Positions 36,742 to 44,883 of a DNA stretch of 64,000 bases are shown piece by piece (the stretch's first letter is position 1; the number at the start of each line of letters is the position of its first letter). This DNA comes from Sediminitomix flava. GTDB taxonomy: Bacteria; Bacteroidota; Bacteroidia; Cytophagales; Flammeovirgaceae. The stretch lies in the NCBI RefSeq assembly GCF_003149185.1, contig NZ_QGDO01000006.1, positions 62,001-126,000 on the forward strand, read 5' to 3'. A model generated the notes under the pieces. That model had not been told where the DNA came from. It saw only the letters and a program-made list of their open reading frames with translations, and did not search any database. The translations under genes were made by a program, and so were the position numbers.

Positions 36742-37332
36742 ATGAAAAAGCTAGTATTACTTTTCACAGTATTGATTGCATCAATATCGTATTCTAATGC
36801 TCAAGAAAAAGGACAATTTATTCTGGGAGGAAGTTTGTTGATTTCAACTAGTTCATTAGATTTTTCTCAAAGTGGAGAAACAATCTATGAAGAGAAGTCT
36901 AATGCCATTCGTATCAGCCCAACAGTAGGACTTATGGTAAGTGATAAGACTGCAGTTGGTCTTTCTTTAGCGTATGAAAAGAGCAATATTGAAGAAGGTC
37001 GAGATCAATCCTTTGAATCAAAGAATCTTGCTATTTTTGGTTTTCTGAGAACCCATCAAAAGATTTCTGAACGATTTACTAGTTATGTGGAGCCTTATTT
37101 CGGTAAAGAAATAAATTTAGAAGATGAGGATATAAAATTACCATTCCAGTTGGGTTCTAATGTAGGTATACTATATTTTCTATCTCCGCAGCTAAGTTTA
37201 GAAGCAACGCTCTTAAGTCTCAATTATTCAACATTGGTAGAAAAAGAAGACGATACTAAGCTGAGTGTAAATGAATTCACTTTTGGTTTTCTATTAGATA
37301 ATCCAGTAATCGGTTTAAAATATTATTTCTAA
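36742..37332 (+). CDS. Outer-membrane beta-barrel protein
   Basis: A 196-residue exported protein with signal peptide ending at SNAQ (residue about 21). It has an amphipathic strand pattern and a C-terminal strand ending in an aromatic residue (VIGLKYYF), the hallmark of BAM-assembled barrels. It resembles the small OmpX/OmpW-like porin-family proteins of Bacteroidota. Function unknown. Monocistronic, flanked by two hairpins. Confidence 0.75.
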   Translation: MKKLVLLFTVLIASISYSNAQEKGQFILGGSLLISTSSLDFSQSGETIYEEKSNAIRISPTVGLMVSDKTAVGLSLAYEKSNIEEGRDQSFESKNLAIFGFLRTHQKISERFTSYVEPYFGKEINLEDEDIKLPFQLGSNVGILYFLSPQLSLEATLLSLNYSTLVEKEDDTKLSVNEFTFGFLLDNPVIGLKYYF

Positions 37333-37356
37333 TCTTAGAAGAATTCTAATATTGAT

Positions 37357-37396
37357 AATCCCATCCATACATTTAGTATGAGTGGGATTTTTTTGT
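37357..37396 (+). terminator. Terminator after the beta-barrel gene
   Basis: AATCCCA (37357-37363) and TGGGATT (37383-37389) with inner CATAC/GTATG pairing, then a run of seven T residues. Confidence 0.8.
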
Positions 37397-37488
37397 TTTA
37401 AATTCTAGAATTATATCCTAAAAAGTACACTAAGGAATATTGCGTATAGCAATCCAAGTTTTTATCGGTAGACCAATGAGACGCAATT

Positions 37489-38313
37489 ATGATGGGTAAG
37501 ATTAGAAACTTGGCATTCACTATTTTCAGTTTTTTGAGTTTATCGTTATTATCTGCTTGTTCAGATAGTAGTGATGGAGACATAAATATTGCCTCTGATT
37601 TTGAAAACTCACGTACGTACTTTTCCACCAGTACGAGTGTAGAATTAGAGGTTGTTTATGAACCAGATGCAGCACCTTTGACAGAAGATACATTTGGAGG
37701 TGGAATACCGATTTGGGGAATTACACAAGCAAATATTGAAGAGGTATTTTCAGATAGACCCTTACCTGTATTTGTAAATGTACCAACCTCTTTAAGTCAA
37801 ATGACTCAAGTTCCAACTCAGAATAAAACAAGGTGGACAGTAGAAGACATCTTGCAGTTTACAGATGATTTCAGAAGAAATCGTTCTTCAGCTATTCAGA
37901 CCTATTTCTTTGTAGCATTTGTAAACGGAATTTTTGTGAATAATGACGGAGTGGAACAGCCCTCTACAATTGGGCTAAATGTTACAGGAACGCCAATCTG
38001 TTTTATTTTTAAAGATGTGGTGAGTGCTGGGTCTTCTGGTGATAATAATGCTCTCGTAGCTTTTTTAGAACAATCGACTTTAGTTCATGAACTTGGTCAC
38101 GCTTTTGGTTATGTAAATAATGGTATTCCTCTCGCTTCTGACCATTGGGATGAAGAAAATGGAGCACATTGTACCAATGAAAACTGCGTGATGTTTTGGT
38201 TAAATGAAGGGGTGAGAAATCTGACACAATTTGTTGAGCAGTATATGGACTCTGGAAGTCTGATTCTTTATGGCGAAGAGTGTATATTGGATGCAAGGGA
38301 ATATTTGCCTTAA
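37489..38313 (+). CDS. Zinc metallopeptidase-like lipoprotein, archaemetzincin-type motif
   Basis: A 274-residue lipoprotein with lipobox LSAC followed by SDSSDGD. The zinc motif HELGHAFG starts at H200. About 30 residues later comes AHCTNENCVMF, which copies the HCxxxxCxM part of the archaemetzincin signature (HExxHxxGxxHCx4CxM), with an inserted loop between. Metzincins of this kind cleave peptides; the present protein would act outside the cytoplasm. The second Cys pair of classic archaemetzincins is not evident, so it is a divergent or separate metzincin family. Single gene, no terminator seen. Confidence 0.75.
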   Translation: MMGKIRNLAFTIFSFLSLSLLSACSDSSDGDINIASDFENSRTYFSTSTSVELEVVYEPDAAPLTEDTFGGGIPIWGITQANIEEVFSDRPLPVFVNVPTSLSQMTQVPTQNKTRWTVEDILQFTDDFRRNRSSAIQTYFFVAFVNGIFVNNDGVEQPSTIGLNVTGTPICFIFKDVVSAGSSGDNNALVAFLEQSTLVHELGHAFGYVNNGIPLASDHWDEENGAHCTNENCVMFWLNEGVRNLTQFVEQYMDSGSLILYGEECILDAREYLP

Positions 38314-38379
38314 ACATTTTTTGCAGAAAATATCTACTAACTTGCCAACAGAGTGTAGTCAGAAAAGTTAGGAATAAGT

Positions 38380-38715
38380 ATGCGAGTAATTGTTCATGAA
38401 AAATTCTGTCGTTTGATCAAAGTTCAAGGAATAACCCTATATCCGTGGGTCATTCTGCGAGATCAGTATAGTAAATCAGATCTGGTTTTGCTCAATCATG
38501 AACATATTCATATTAAGCAACAGAAAGAGCTTTGGATTCTTCCATTTTACATCTTTTACCTCACACATTATCTGTGGAACTTGCTCAAATACAGAGATCA
38601 TTATAAAGCTTATCGAATGATTTGTTTTGAGAGAGAAGCTTATGATCATGAACATGATTTCACTTATCCCAATAGAAAGAAGTGGGGCGCGGCTTTTAGA
38701 TATCTTATCTCATAA
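38380..38715 (+). CDS. Small HEHIH-motif protein, minimal gluzincin-like
   Basis: A 111-residue protein with LLNHEHIHIKQQKELW, an HExxH motif, followed by a hydrophobic segment (ILPFYIFYLTHYLWNLL) and a downstream CFEREAYDHEHDF that could supply the third zinc ligand. This is the membrane-associated, minimal HExxH arrangement seen in conserved Bacteroidota proteins of unknown function. It lies 66 bases after the archaemetzincin-like gene, which may be a coincidence of two metalloproteases. No signal peptide. Confidence 0.65.
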   Translation: MRVIVHEKFCRLIKVQGITLYPWVILRDQYSKSDLVLLNHEHIHIKQQKELWILPFYIFYLTHYLWNLLKYRDHYKAYRMICFEREAYDHEHDFTYPNRKKWGAAFRYLIS

Positions 38716-38818
38716 AAGCTCGAAATCTTCCAATATTTTCCACTTTTAAGGTATTGCTTCATGGGCTAGATTTTGGTAAACTTCAATACGAAAGTTACAT
38801 CAACCTAGCCCATGAATT

Positions 38819-39328
38819 ATGCCCAAATACCTAATCATAATCCTACTATTTACTCGCTTTTTAGCTAGCGCTAGCTCACCTCCTCAAATTGTGTCCTCAG
38901 AAATAGGTATTAATGGATTGACCTGTTCTCTGTGCAGTCAGAGTGTGGAATATGCACTCAAGCAACTCCCTTTTATTGATAAGGTAGAAATGAATTTGAG
39001 CGAAACTACCGCGCTTATTTATTTCAAAGGAATTGGACGAGTAGCACCCGATCAAATAGCTAAAGCCGTTCAAGATGCAGGTTTTTCCCTCAGATATTTA
39101 AATCTAAATGTGGTTTTTGATCAGCAAGAAGAGCCTTGTATCGAAATCGCTTCTTATCAGTATTACCTCCTTTCGACAGAACAGCAAACCTTGAATGGTA
39201 CAATTAGCATTCAATTGTTACATCAAGATTTTTTATCCCGAAAAGTCTTTAAGCAATGGAAAGAAAAACTCCAAAATACAACTCCATGCCACACTACATC
39301 AAATACCTATTTTGCTGCCTTACTTTAA
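38819..39328 (+). CDS. Exported heavy-metal-associated (HMA) domain protein
   Basis: A 169-residue protein with a signal peptide (IIILLFTRFLASASS), then an HMA domain about residues 28-92 with the metal-binding GLTCSLCSQSVE (CxxC). The remaining ~75 residues are unlike known domains and end in a Cys/His-bearing tail. It probably binds Cu+ or a similar ion in the periplasm. Its 3' end overlaps the start of the following outer-membrane protein gene by 43 bases, so the two are coupled. Start ATG 38819 preferred over 38812, which is out of frame. Confidence 0.8.
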   Translation: MPKYLIIILLFTRFLASASSPPQIVSSEIGINGLTCSLCSQSVEYALKQLPFIDKVEMNLSETTALIYFKGIGRVAPDQIAKAVQDAGFSLRYLNLNVVFDQQEEPCIEIASYQYYLLSTEQQTLNGTISIQLLHQDFLSRKVFKQWKEKLQNTTPCHTTSNTYFAALL

Positions 39329-40239
39329 TCATATCAATAAATGGTGCTAATGCGCAAGAGCTATTTATTCTCAATGATGCTGCTACGCCTATGCCCAAAG
39401 GTGTTTGGGGCGTTAGAGGACAGGTGGAATATTATGAAGAAGGTACAGCCCAAAGATATATGACTTCTGTACGTCTGATGTATGGTGCATTCTCAAAGAC
39501 ATCTATTTATTTGACGCTTACAGGAAGCAATCATCATGGGAGTAAGCTAGAAGACGATTTTATTAGTCATACGCATTCGGGTTCTGGATTAGCTCCTGAA
39601 TATCCTTTTGCTTTTGCAGGAATTCATCTTTTCGGGAAATACAGTTTTTTATCTTTAGATGAACAGAACAGGCATTTCAGAATGGCAGCTTATGGCGCAA
39701 TTTCATCTTCAAATGCCGCACATGATGAAACAGAACCGCGCTTGATGGATGATACAAGTGGGGGAGAATTAGGGCTAATCACAACGTGGCTCAATAAACG
39801 CTTTGCTGTCTCTCTGACTTTAGGTGGTATTTTACCTTTAGCATACACAGAAACACAATTTCCGAATACCATTTATGAACGTGATGTGGAACTTCAATTC
39901 GGAAGGGCTGTCAAGTATAATCTATCTTTTGGTTACCTTCTCTATCCTAAAAAATACAAGGATTACGAACAAGCAAACTATAATGCTTATGTCGAATTTT
40001 TAGGAAAGGCTTTTGAAGATGCTGTTGTACTTTTTGATGGAGAACCACAAGAACTACAAACCGCTTTTTTGAGACAAGGACATTATGTCGAAATGCATTT
40101 AGGGATTCAGAAAATCATCAGATCGAAGAGCAGAATAGAACTTTCTGTAGGTTTTAGTTTGATTAATGAAGCTCTTATTCATCAAACACCAATTGTGAAC
40201 TTAGCCTATCAAGTATTTTTATTTAAGGAAAGAAAATAG
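39286..40239 (+). CDS. Outer-membrane protein coupled to the HMA protein
   Basis: A 317-residue exported protein; the signal peptide begins at the ATG 39286 (MPHYIKYLFCCLTLI), though the frame opens ten codons earlier. The mature part is beta-strand-rich (TSVRLMYGAFSKTSIYLTLTG, RIELSVGFSLINEALI) with repeated aromatic residues, consistent with a transmembrane barrel. The overlap with the HMA gene suggests a metal-linked function such as uptake or efflux of the bound ion, which is inference. No similarity to TonB receptors. Confidence 0.65.
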   Translation: MPHYIKYLFCCLTLIISINGANAQELFILNDAATPMPKGVWGVRGQVEYYEEGTAQRYMTSVRLMYGAFSKTSIYLTLTGSNHHGSKLEDDFISHTHSGSGLAPEYPFAFAGIHLFGKYSFLSLDEQNRHFRMAAYGAISSSNAAHDETEPRLMDDTSGGELGLITTWLNKRFAVSLTLGGILPLAYTETQFPNTIYERDVELQFGRAVKYNLSFGYLLYPKKYKDYEQANYNAYVEFLGKAFEDAVVLFDGEPQELQTAFLRQGHYVEMHLGIQKIIRSKSRIELSVGFSLINEALIHQTPIVNLAYQVFLFKERK

Positions 40240-40340
40240 GTGACTATCGATTTTTAAGGAAAAGAAGTGATCAGCTATTTTTAATTTGATATTCATTAAT
40301 TTAGAATTTCTTTATGATGTAAAATCAACTACTTAAGCTG

Positions 40341-40676
40341 ATGAATTACCACAATAAAACTTTTAGACCTGTCTCAAATACAGAAAATGGAGAGACTTCC
40401 GAGGAGACACTTTTTTACTATAAACAAGAAGGTAACATTCTGACTTCGTCTTATAAAGGAGGTAAAATAGTAGAAGGACATCTGATAGGAACAGTAGATG
40501 AAAATGGTCAGATTGATATGCGTTATCATCAAGTCAATACCGATGGAGAACTGATGACAGGAAAGTGTATTTCTCGACCTGAGATTTTAGCGAATGGAAA
40601 AATTAGATTACATGAGACATGGGAGTGGACATCTGGAGATTTTTCAAAAGGGGAGTCAATCATTGAAGAAGTATGA
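40341..40676 (+). CDS. Small conserved protein (family often labelled n-acetylglutamate synthase)
   Basis: A 111-residue protein rich in beta strands with the FRPVSNTENGETSEETLFYY and RLHETWEWTSGD segments that recur in a Bacteroidota family annotated, without good support, as N-acetylglutamate synthase. It lacks a GNAT acetyl-CoA motif. It overlaps the ABM-domain gene by 4 bases (ATGA), so the two are coupled. Function unknown. Confidence 0.75.
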   Translation: MNYHNKTFRPVSNTENGETSEETLFYYKQEGNILTSSYKGGKIVEGHLIGTVDENGQIDMRYHQVNTDGELMTGKCISRPEILANGKIRLHETWEWTSGDFSKGESIIEEV

Positions 40677-40990
40677 TACAAGAGGCCGTATTCCTTTACG
40701 TCAAACCCGAATTGACCACACAATTTGAGAAAGATTTTGTAGAAGCAAGTCAATATATTTCCTCCATTGACGGCTATATCTGTCATAGTTTACAGCGATG
40801 TTTGGAGCAAGAAAATAAATATCTGCTTCTGGTAGAATGGACGAATCTAGAAGCACATACCATTGGCTTTAGAGAATCGGAAGTTTATCAGAAATGGAAG
40901 AAAATACTCCATCATTATTATGAGCCATTTCCAGTAGTGGAACACTTTGAGATGGTCTTTAAACAAGCTAAAAAATGCTATGATTTTTAG
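40673..40990 (+). CDS. Antibiotic biosynthesis monooxygenase (ABM) domain protein
   Basis: A 105-residue dimeric ferredoxin-like ABM fold: QEAVFLYVKPELTTQFEKDF opening, then a central GYICHSLQRC strand and a YLLLVEWTNLEAH strand with the family Trp. ABM proteins act as quinol monooxygenases, heme-degrading or unknown. It overlaps the previous gene by 4 bases. Nothing in the neighbourhood identifies a substrate. Confidence 0.82.
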   Translation: MIQEAVFLYVKPELTTQFEKDFVEASQYISSIDGYICHSLQRCLEQENKYLLLVEWTNLEAHTIGFRESEVYQKWKKILHHYYEPFPVVEHFEMVFKQAKKCYDF

Positions 40991-41290
40991 AATATATATC
41001 CGTTGCATCGGACATTTATTTTCTATAAAAAAAACACTACTTTTATCGAAACTAATGACTGGATATTTTTTGATTATTTAAAACTATCAGATAATCATTT
41101 GGTTGAGTTTTATTGCTTGTTCATTTTTTATACTAAACAATATTTTATCTCTATTTGCTGAATATCTGCTTCTGAGAGGTGTATCATTAAACGATATGTT
41201 ATTTAGATATACACTTACAGTCGATTACTAAACATTGTGCACAGAATGTAGGAAGTGTGGTTTTAATCTAAAAATGTCTCATAAGATGCT

Positions 41291-41333
41291 GTGATACATT
41301 TTTTTAGTTTTGGGATTTCTGGTGATACATTTT
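41291..41333 (+). repeat. Direct repeats GTGATACATTTT flanking a promoter box
   Basis: Two exact 12-base copies 31 bases apart, about three helical turns, on either side of the TAGTTTTG box. A regulator pair or a duplicated site is possible. Confidence 0.45.
41305..41312 (+). promoter_or_regulatory. Candidate -7 box of the S8 protein gene
   Basis: TAGTTTTG fits TAnnTTTG, placed between two direct repeats; no clear TTG at -33 was found. It would give a leader of about 155 bases. Confidence 0.4.
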
Positions 41334-41376
41334 CTTTTTCACTTTTGCTCATAATGAAGCTATATACAGACTCATT

Positions 41377-41427
41377 ATGCTGATACCTATTCCATTACCA
41401 CCACCTTGGAGTCTGGTATATTTTTAA
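41377..41427 (+). CDS. Possible proline-rich leader peptide
   Basis: A 16-codon frame reading MLIPIPLPPPWSLVYF then stop. Three consecutive Pro after alternating Ile-Pro could slow ribosomes. It is followed by a 6-bp hairpin before the S8 gene, in the layout of a translational attenuator. Speculative: no ribosome-binding site is obvious and the length is small. Confidence 0.25.
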   Translation: MLIPIPLPPPWSLVYF

Positions 41428-41434
41428 TCTTAAT

Positions 41435-41451
41435 CTCTACTGATGGTAGAG
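41435..41451 (+). other. Hairpin before the S8 protein gene
   Basis: CTCTAC-TGATG-GTAGAG pairs perfectly over 6 bases, 20 bases upstream of the ATG; candidate regulatory stem. Confidence 0.35.
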
Positions 41452-41470
41452 TCCCAAAACTATATTTTTA

Positions 41471-42595
41471 ATGATGAAATTTTTTTTAAGAACACTCACA
41501 GTTATCTCGCTAGTTATTATTGGTTTTTCTTGTAGTCAACAAGAGGAATTAAAACAGACGACAAACACAAATTTATCAGATTATATCATTAACCTGTCTT
41601 CTGATTTTGAAGGTGATTTGACAGGTTTATCAAATGTTCTTGGCTTAGACGAAAGTGCAATTACTGCAAATTATGATTTACTAAACACAGTTGTTGTAAA
41701 GCTTACAGAAGAGCAAGCGGATCGTTTAGCAGGACATCAGTTAGTAGATGCTATTTCATTGGATGAGAAAGTGGAATTTGACTTTTCTCAAACAATCAAT
41801 ACTGCAAATGTTTCAAGTGTAAACTCAGGATTCCCTTGCGAACTACCTGATTTTTACGCAGATGAATACATTGGGCCTGGTATGAAAAATAAGGCATGGA
41901 TTTTATCTACAGGAATTAATGACCATAAAGATCTAAATGTGAATAGAGCATTGGAAGCAAACTTTATTGGCGGCTCTAATTACGATATTTATGGACATGG
42001 AACAGCAATAGCTGGTATTGTAGCTGGGAAAATTTATGGCATAGCTAAAGGAGCTGAAGTTGTTTCTGTAAAAGTTTTAACAGATGCAGGCTCAGGTTCT
42101 ACCTCAGGAATTATTGATGCCCTTAATTATACGGTTGGTCAGATTATCAATACAGGAACAGCAGATGTTATTGTGTTACCAATTGGAGGCGGTAAAAACT
42201 CTGCTTTGAATTCCGCTGTAAATGCAGTTTCAGCTGCAGGGATTAGAGTAGTTGTACCTGCAGGAAATTCAAATTCAAATGCATGTAATTTTTCACCAGC
42301 TAGTGCAGAAGGCGATAATGTATATACAGTTGGAGCTGTAGATTATAGTAATACATTGGCTCCTTATAGTAACTGGGGGATTTGTATCGATCTTGTGGCT
42401 CCAGGAGGTCCTTATACTACTTTAAGTAATACTTCTACTAATGGTTATTCAACTGCTTATGGTACATCTTATGCATCAGCATATGTAGGTGGTTTATTCT
42501 TACACACACTTCCTGGAGATACACTACCAACTAGTGACGATTATAATAAGAGAGGAACACCTACAGTAGCCCCAAGTATTGTACAGTGTAAATAA
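41471..42595 (+). CDS. S8 (subtilisin) family protein with altered catalytic Asp, lipoprotein
   Basis: A 374-residue lipoprotein (IIGFSC lipobox). Residues about 30-120 resemble an inhibitor-I9 propeptide. The catalytic domain has H176 (YGHGTAIAG), the oxyanion Asn in VVVPAGNSNS and S333 (YGTSYASA), but the position of the catalytic Asp in the DTGI motif reads S146 (AWILSTGIN). A neighbouring Asp lies four residues on (NDHKDL). The protein may be inactive, use another acid, or bind peptides without cleaving. Codons at 41906-41908 are unambiguously TCT. The leader region is unusually long and structured. Confidence 0.8.
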   Translation: MMKFFLRTLTVISLVIIGFSCSQQEELKQTTNTNLSDYIINLSSDFEGDLTGLSNVLGLDESAITANYDLLNTVVVKLTEEQADRLAGHQLVDAISLDEKVEFDFSQTINTANVSSVNSGFPCELPDFYADEYIGPGMKNKAWILSTGINDHKDLNVNRALEANFIGGSNYDIYGHGTAIAGIVAGKIYGIAKGAEVVSVKVLTDAGSGSTSGIIDALNYTVGQIINTGTADVIVLPIGGGKNSALNSAVNAVSAAGIRVVVPAGNSNSNACNFSPASAEGDNVYTVGAVDYSNTLAPYSNWGICIDLVAPGGPYTTLSNTSTNGYSTAYGTSYASAYVGGLFLHTLPGDTLPTSDDYNKRGTPTVAPSIVQCK

Positions 42596-42621
42596 TTAGA
42601 GCTTATCAGGTATCAGCATAG

Positions 42622-42669
42622 GCATAAAAACAGCTCAGCTTTAGAAAAGAAGTTGAGCTGTTTTTATGC
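42622..42669 (+). terminator. Long-stem terminator after the S8 protein gene
   Basis: GCATAAAAACAGCTCA pairs with TGAGCTGTTTTTATGC, a 16-bp perfect stem extended by a further 3 bp, with the T-run inside the right arm. Confidence 0.75.
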
Positions 42670-42670
42670 T

Positions 42671-42709
42671 AAAAAAAAATTCCCTAACATACAGGGTATG
42701 CAGGGAATT
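42671..42709 (-). terminator. Terminator of the DUF5689 lipoprotein gene
   Basis: AATTCCCT (42678-42685) and AGGGAATT (42702-42709) with inner CATAC/GTATG pairing, followed on the minus strand by a long poly-T. Confidence 0.8.
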
Positions 42710-42747
42710 GAAGTTTGTTAGTTTGTTTATTAAAGTGGTTCTACTGA

Positions 42748-44040
42748 TTATTCTTCGTAGAACGTAATATAATTCAAGTTAAATGTTGATGTCGCTCCAG
42801 TAATTTTTGATCCCACATATCTGAAAGCGATATAGACATTCTTATTCGCATAGGCAGAGAAATCAATATCTTCAAGAGGAGTCCAAGCTTGGGCTTTAAG
42901 ATCCCCAGACTTAACAACCGCAACTGGTTCACCCCATGCGTTTTTATCTATTTCTAATTCATCTGGATTATATGTTTCCGAGATGTAGATTTCTAATAAT
43001 GTATGAGGCTCAGTAAGTGAAGGAGTTGTTTCTCTTAGCATCAACTCTGCTTTAGGTGCCGAATATCCCGATAGTGAAATAGGGTCTTCCGAAATTAACC
43101 AAGTCACATTCTGAGCGGCGTCAACTCCGCCGTAATATGCCGATGCAGAAACATAACCAGATTCACCCATCCACGAAATCTTTCCATGCTCGATGATGTT
43201 TTGCCAGCCTTCAAATTCAGTATCCTTAAACTTCACATCAGCGAAATCTTCTCGATAAAAGATATTGTAATCAGTACGAGGCTCGTCTAATTCTACATCT
43301 TCTACCTCATTTATATAAAGGCCATATTCACCATCTACTTTTCCAAGAATTGCAGTTATTGAACCTTGTCCATTAGGCAAAGTTTGAGAAGCAAAATTAG
43401 CTGAGGCATTCGTGAATACATATTTTGTGCCTCCAGTAGGTCCTTCCAAAGTCCTTTTTGTTGGCTCATCACCAGCTTCGGCGTAACTCATTCCTACTTC
43501 AACAAATTGTGCTCTATTGATCTTGACAAGGCTACCTACAAGAGTATCGCTCAATACTGTAGTAGGGAAAATTTCATGTGCTTCAATCGTATTGCTAGCG
43601 CCAGTTCTTGTAAAGTGATTGCGGACTTCGGTTTCAGTGATTCCTCGATATGAGCTATCGCCACTACCTTCATCATAACCACCAATTTCAACACCATTTT
43701 TAGCGTCTTTATTGAAGTATAAGCCTTTTGTACTAATCTTGATTTCTTCTCCAAGTACAAAATTCTCATATATTTTATCTTCATCAATATAAATACGAAT
43801 ACCTCCTGTCGAGTCTTGTAGATAAAGGCTATTCGCTAGGTTTCCAGAAGCATCATTTCCAATCACAACCCCAGTTACAAAACTTGAATCTGATACTACA
43901 CCATGTGCTCTATTCTTGAATGACTTAATATCGTATTCCAATACCGGAATCGTCTCATCATCATCGTCATTACATGAATAAATGAATAAGGGTAGTGCTA
44001 GAAGTAGATAGATAAGTCTCTTTGAAATTGTGTTTGTCAT
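42748..44040 (-). CDS. DUF5689 lipoprotein with choice-of-anchor/jelly-roll C-terminal domain
   Basis: A 430-residue lipoprotein starting at the ATG 44040 (signal ending YSC followed by NDDDDE); the frame begins nine codons earlier. Residues about 25-235 fit a DUF5689-type domain with an OB-like fold (FVTGVVIGNDASGN, NSLYLQDSTGGIRIYI). The C-terminal ~190 residues (FADVKFKDTEFEGWQN, VYIAFRYVGS) resemble choice-of-anchor J / MAM-like jelly rolls used to bind glycans or proteins. Function unknown; probably surface exposed. Single gene with its own terminator. Confidence 0.75.
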   Translation of the reverse strand: MTNTISKRLIYLLLALPLFIYSCNDDDDETIPVLEYDIKSFKNRAHGVVSDSSFVTGVVIGNDASGNLANSLYLQDSTGGIRIYIDEDKIYENFVLGEEIKISTKGLYFNKDAKNGVEIGGYDEGSGDSSYRGITETEVRNHFTRTGASNTIEAHEIFPTTVLSDTLVGSLVKINRAQFVEVGMSYAEAGDEPTKRTLEGPTGGTKYVFTNASANFASQTLPNGQGSITAILGKVDGEYGLYINEVEDVELDEPRTDYNIFYREDFADVKFKDTEFEGWQNIIEHGKISWMGESGYVSASAYYGGVDAAQNVTWLISEDPISLSGYSAPKAELMLRETTPSLTEPHTLLEIYISETYNPDELEIDKNAWGEPVAVVKSGDLKAQAWTPLEDIDFSAYANKNVYIAFRYVGSKITGATSTFNLNYITFYEE

Positions 44041-44187
44041 CACTTTACTGTTGGTTAAACCGTTCAATTTTCAGTAAGAGAGACAAAGTTTTTCTAAAAT
44101 TCGTTGTACTGATTTAGTTTCTTTTGCAATTGGATAGCTTTAAAATAGCTCTATACCAAGATAGGTAGGAAAAAAGAAGAGTAAACG

Positions 44188-44195
44188 TAACTTTG
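44188..44195 (+). promoter_or_regulatory. -7 box of rdgB
   Basis: TAACTTTG is an exact TAnnTTTG match, 28 bases before the chosen rdgB ATG, so the start at TTG (44193) would lie inside the promoter. Confidence 0.6.
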
Positions 44196-44222
44196 TTTTT
44201 GGACGAACAAGATATAAAGACG

Positions 44223-44801
44223 ATGAAGAGAATTTGTTTTGCAACGAACAATCAGAATAAACTGCATGAGATAGCTGTACAACTTGGTGAAAAGTTTGAG
44301 CTAGTAATACTAAAAGAAATTGGCTGTGATGAAGATGTACCTGAAGAGCAAGAAACTTTAGAAGGAAACTCAAAACAAAAGGCTGAATACATTTGGGAAA
44401 ACTACAACCATTCTTGTTTTGCAGATGATACAGGTTTAGAAATAGAAGCTTTAGGTGGAGAACCAGGTGTTTACTCTGCCAGATATGCAGGCCCACAAAG
44501 AGAAAGCGAAGATAATATGGCCTTGGTGCTAGAAAAAATGCAAGGACAGACAAATAGAAATGCACGTTTTCGCACTGTTATTACATTGGTCATTGATGGA
44601 AAATATGAGCAGTTTGAAGGTATTTGTGAAGGTGAAATTATAGAAGAAAGGACAGGTGATAAAGGTTTTGGTTACGACCCGATCTTTAAGCCAAAAGGTT
44701 ATGATGTGACTTTTGCTCAGATGAGTACAGAAGAAAAAAATAAAATTAGCCATAGAGGATTAGCTGTGGCTAAACTAGTAGAGAGACTTAAAAGTCTGTA
44801 A
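44223..44801 (+). CDS. rdgB: RdgB/HAM1 non-canonical purine NTP pyrophosphatase
   Basis: A 192-residue cytosolic enzyme that hydrolyses XTP, dITP and ITP to monophosphates, clearing deaminated nucleotides. The N-terminal ICFATNNQNKLHEI and the central FADDTGLEIEALGGEPGVYSARYAGP are family signatures, with the acidic metal-binding residues in that segment; GFGYDPIFKP and ISHRGLAVAKL complete the pattern. The longer frame starting at TTG 44193 overlaps the promoter box, so the ATG 44223 is used. Single gene. Confidence 0.93.
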   Translation: MKRICFATNNQNKLHEIAVQLGEKFELVILKEIGCDEDVPEEQETLEGNSKQKAEYIWENYNHSCFADDTGLEIEALGGEPGVYSARYAGPQRESEDNMALVLEKMQGQTNRNARFRTVITLVIDGKYEQFEGICEGEIIEERTGDKGFGYDPIFKPKGYDVTFAQMSTEEKNKISHRGLAVAKLVERLKSL

Positions 44802-44817
44802 AGTATAAAGAAACAAA

Positions 44818-44848
44818 AAGAGGCACTGTTCAATGAACTGTGCCTCTT
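44818..44848. terminator. Terminator between rdgB and the porin gene
   Basis: AAGAGGCACTGTTC and GAACTGTGCCTCTT pair with one mismatch. T-rich on the minus strand, so it mainly ends the porin gene. Confidence 0.75.
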
Positions 44849-44883
44849 GTATTGTAATCTAATCTATCTGTAGAATGCACAAA

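Larger units (their letters stand above)
40991..41470. other. Structured 480-base leader region before the S8 protein gene
   Basis: No ordinary gene. It contains a pair of direct repeats GTGATACATTTT (41291-41302 and 41322-41333) with a TAGTTTTG promoter-like box between them (41305-41312), a 16-codon proline-rich mini-ORF (41377-41427) and a perfect hairpin just before the S8 gene (41435-41451). A short TCCG-TTGCAT-CGGA hairpin near 41000 may end the ABM operon. Confidence 0.5.

Noticed and set aside
37398-38317. Minus-strand frames opposite the metzincin-like gene (37398-37628 and 38009-38317)
   Set aside because: They are shadows of the strong plus-strand coding sequence, have no ribosome-binding site and show no protein-like pattern.
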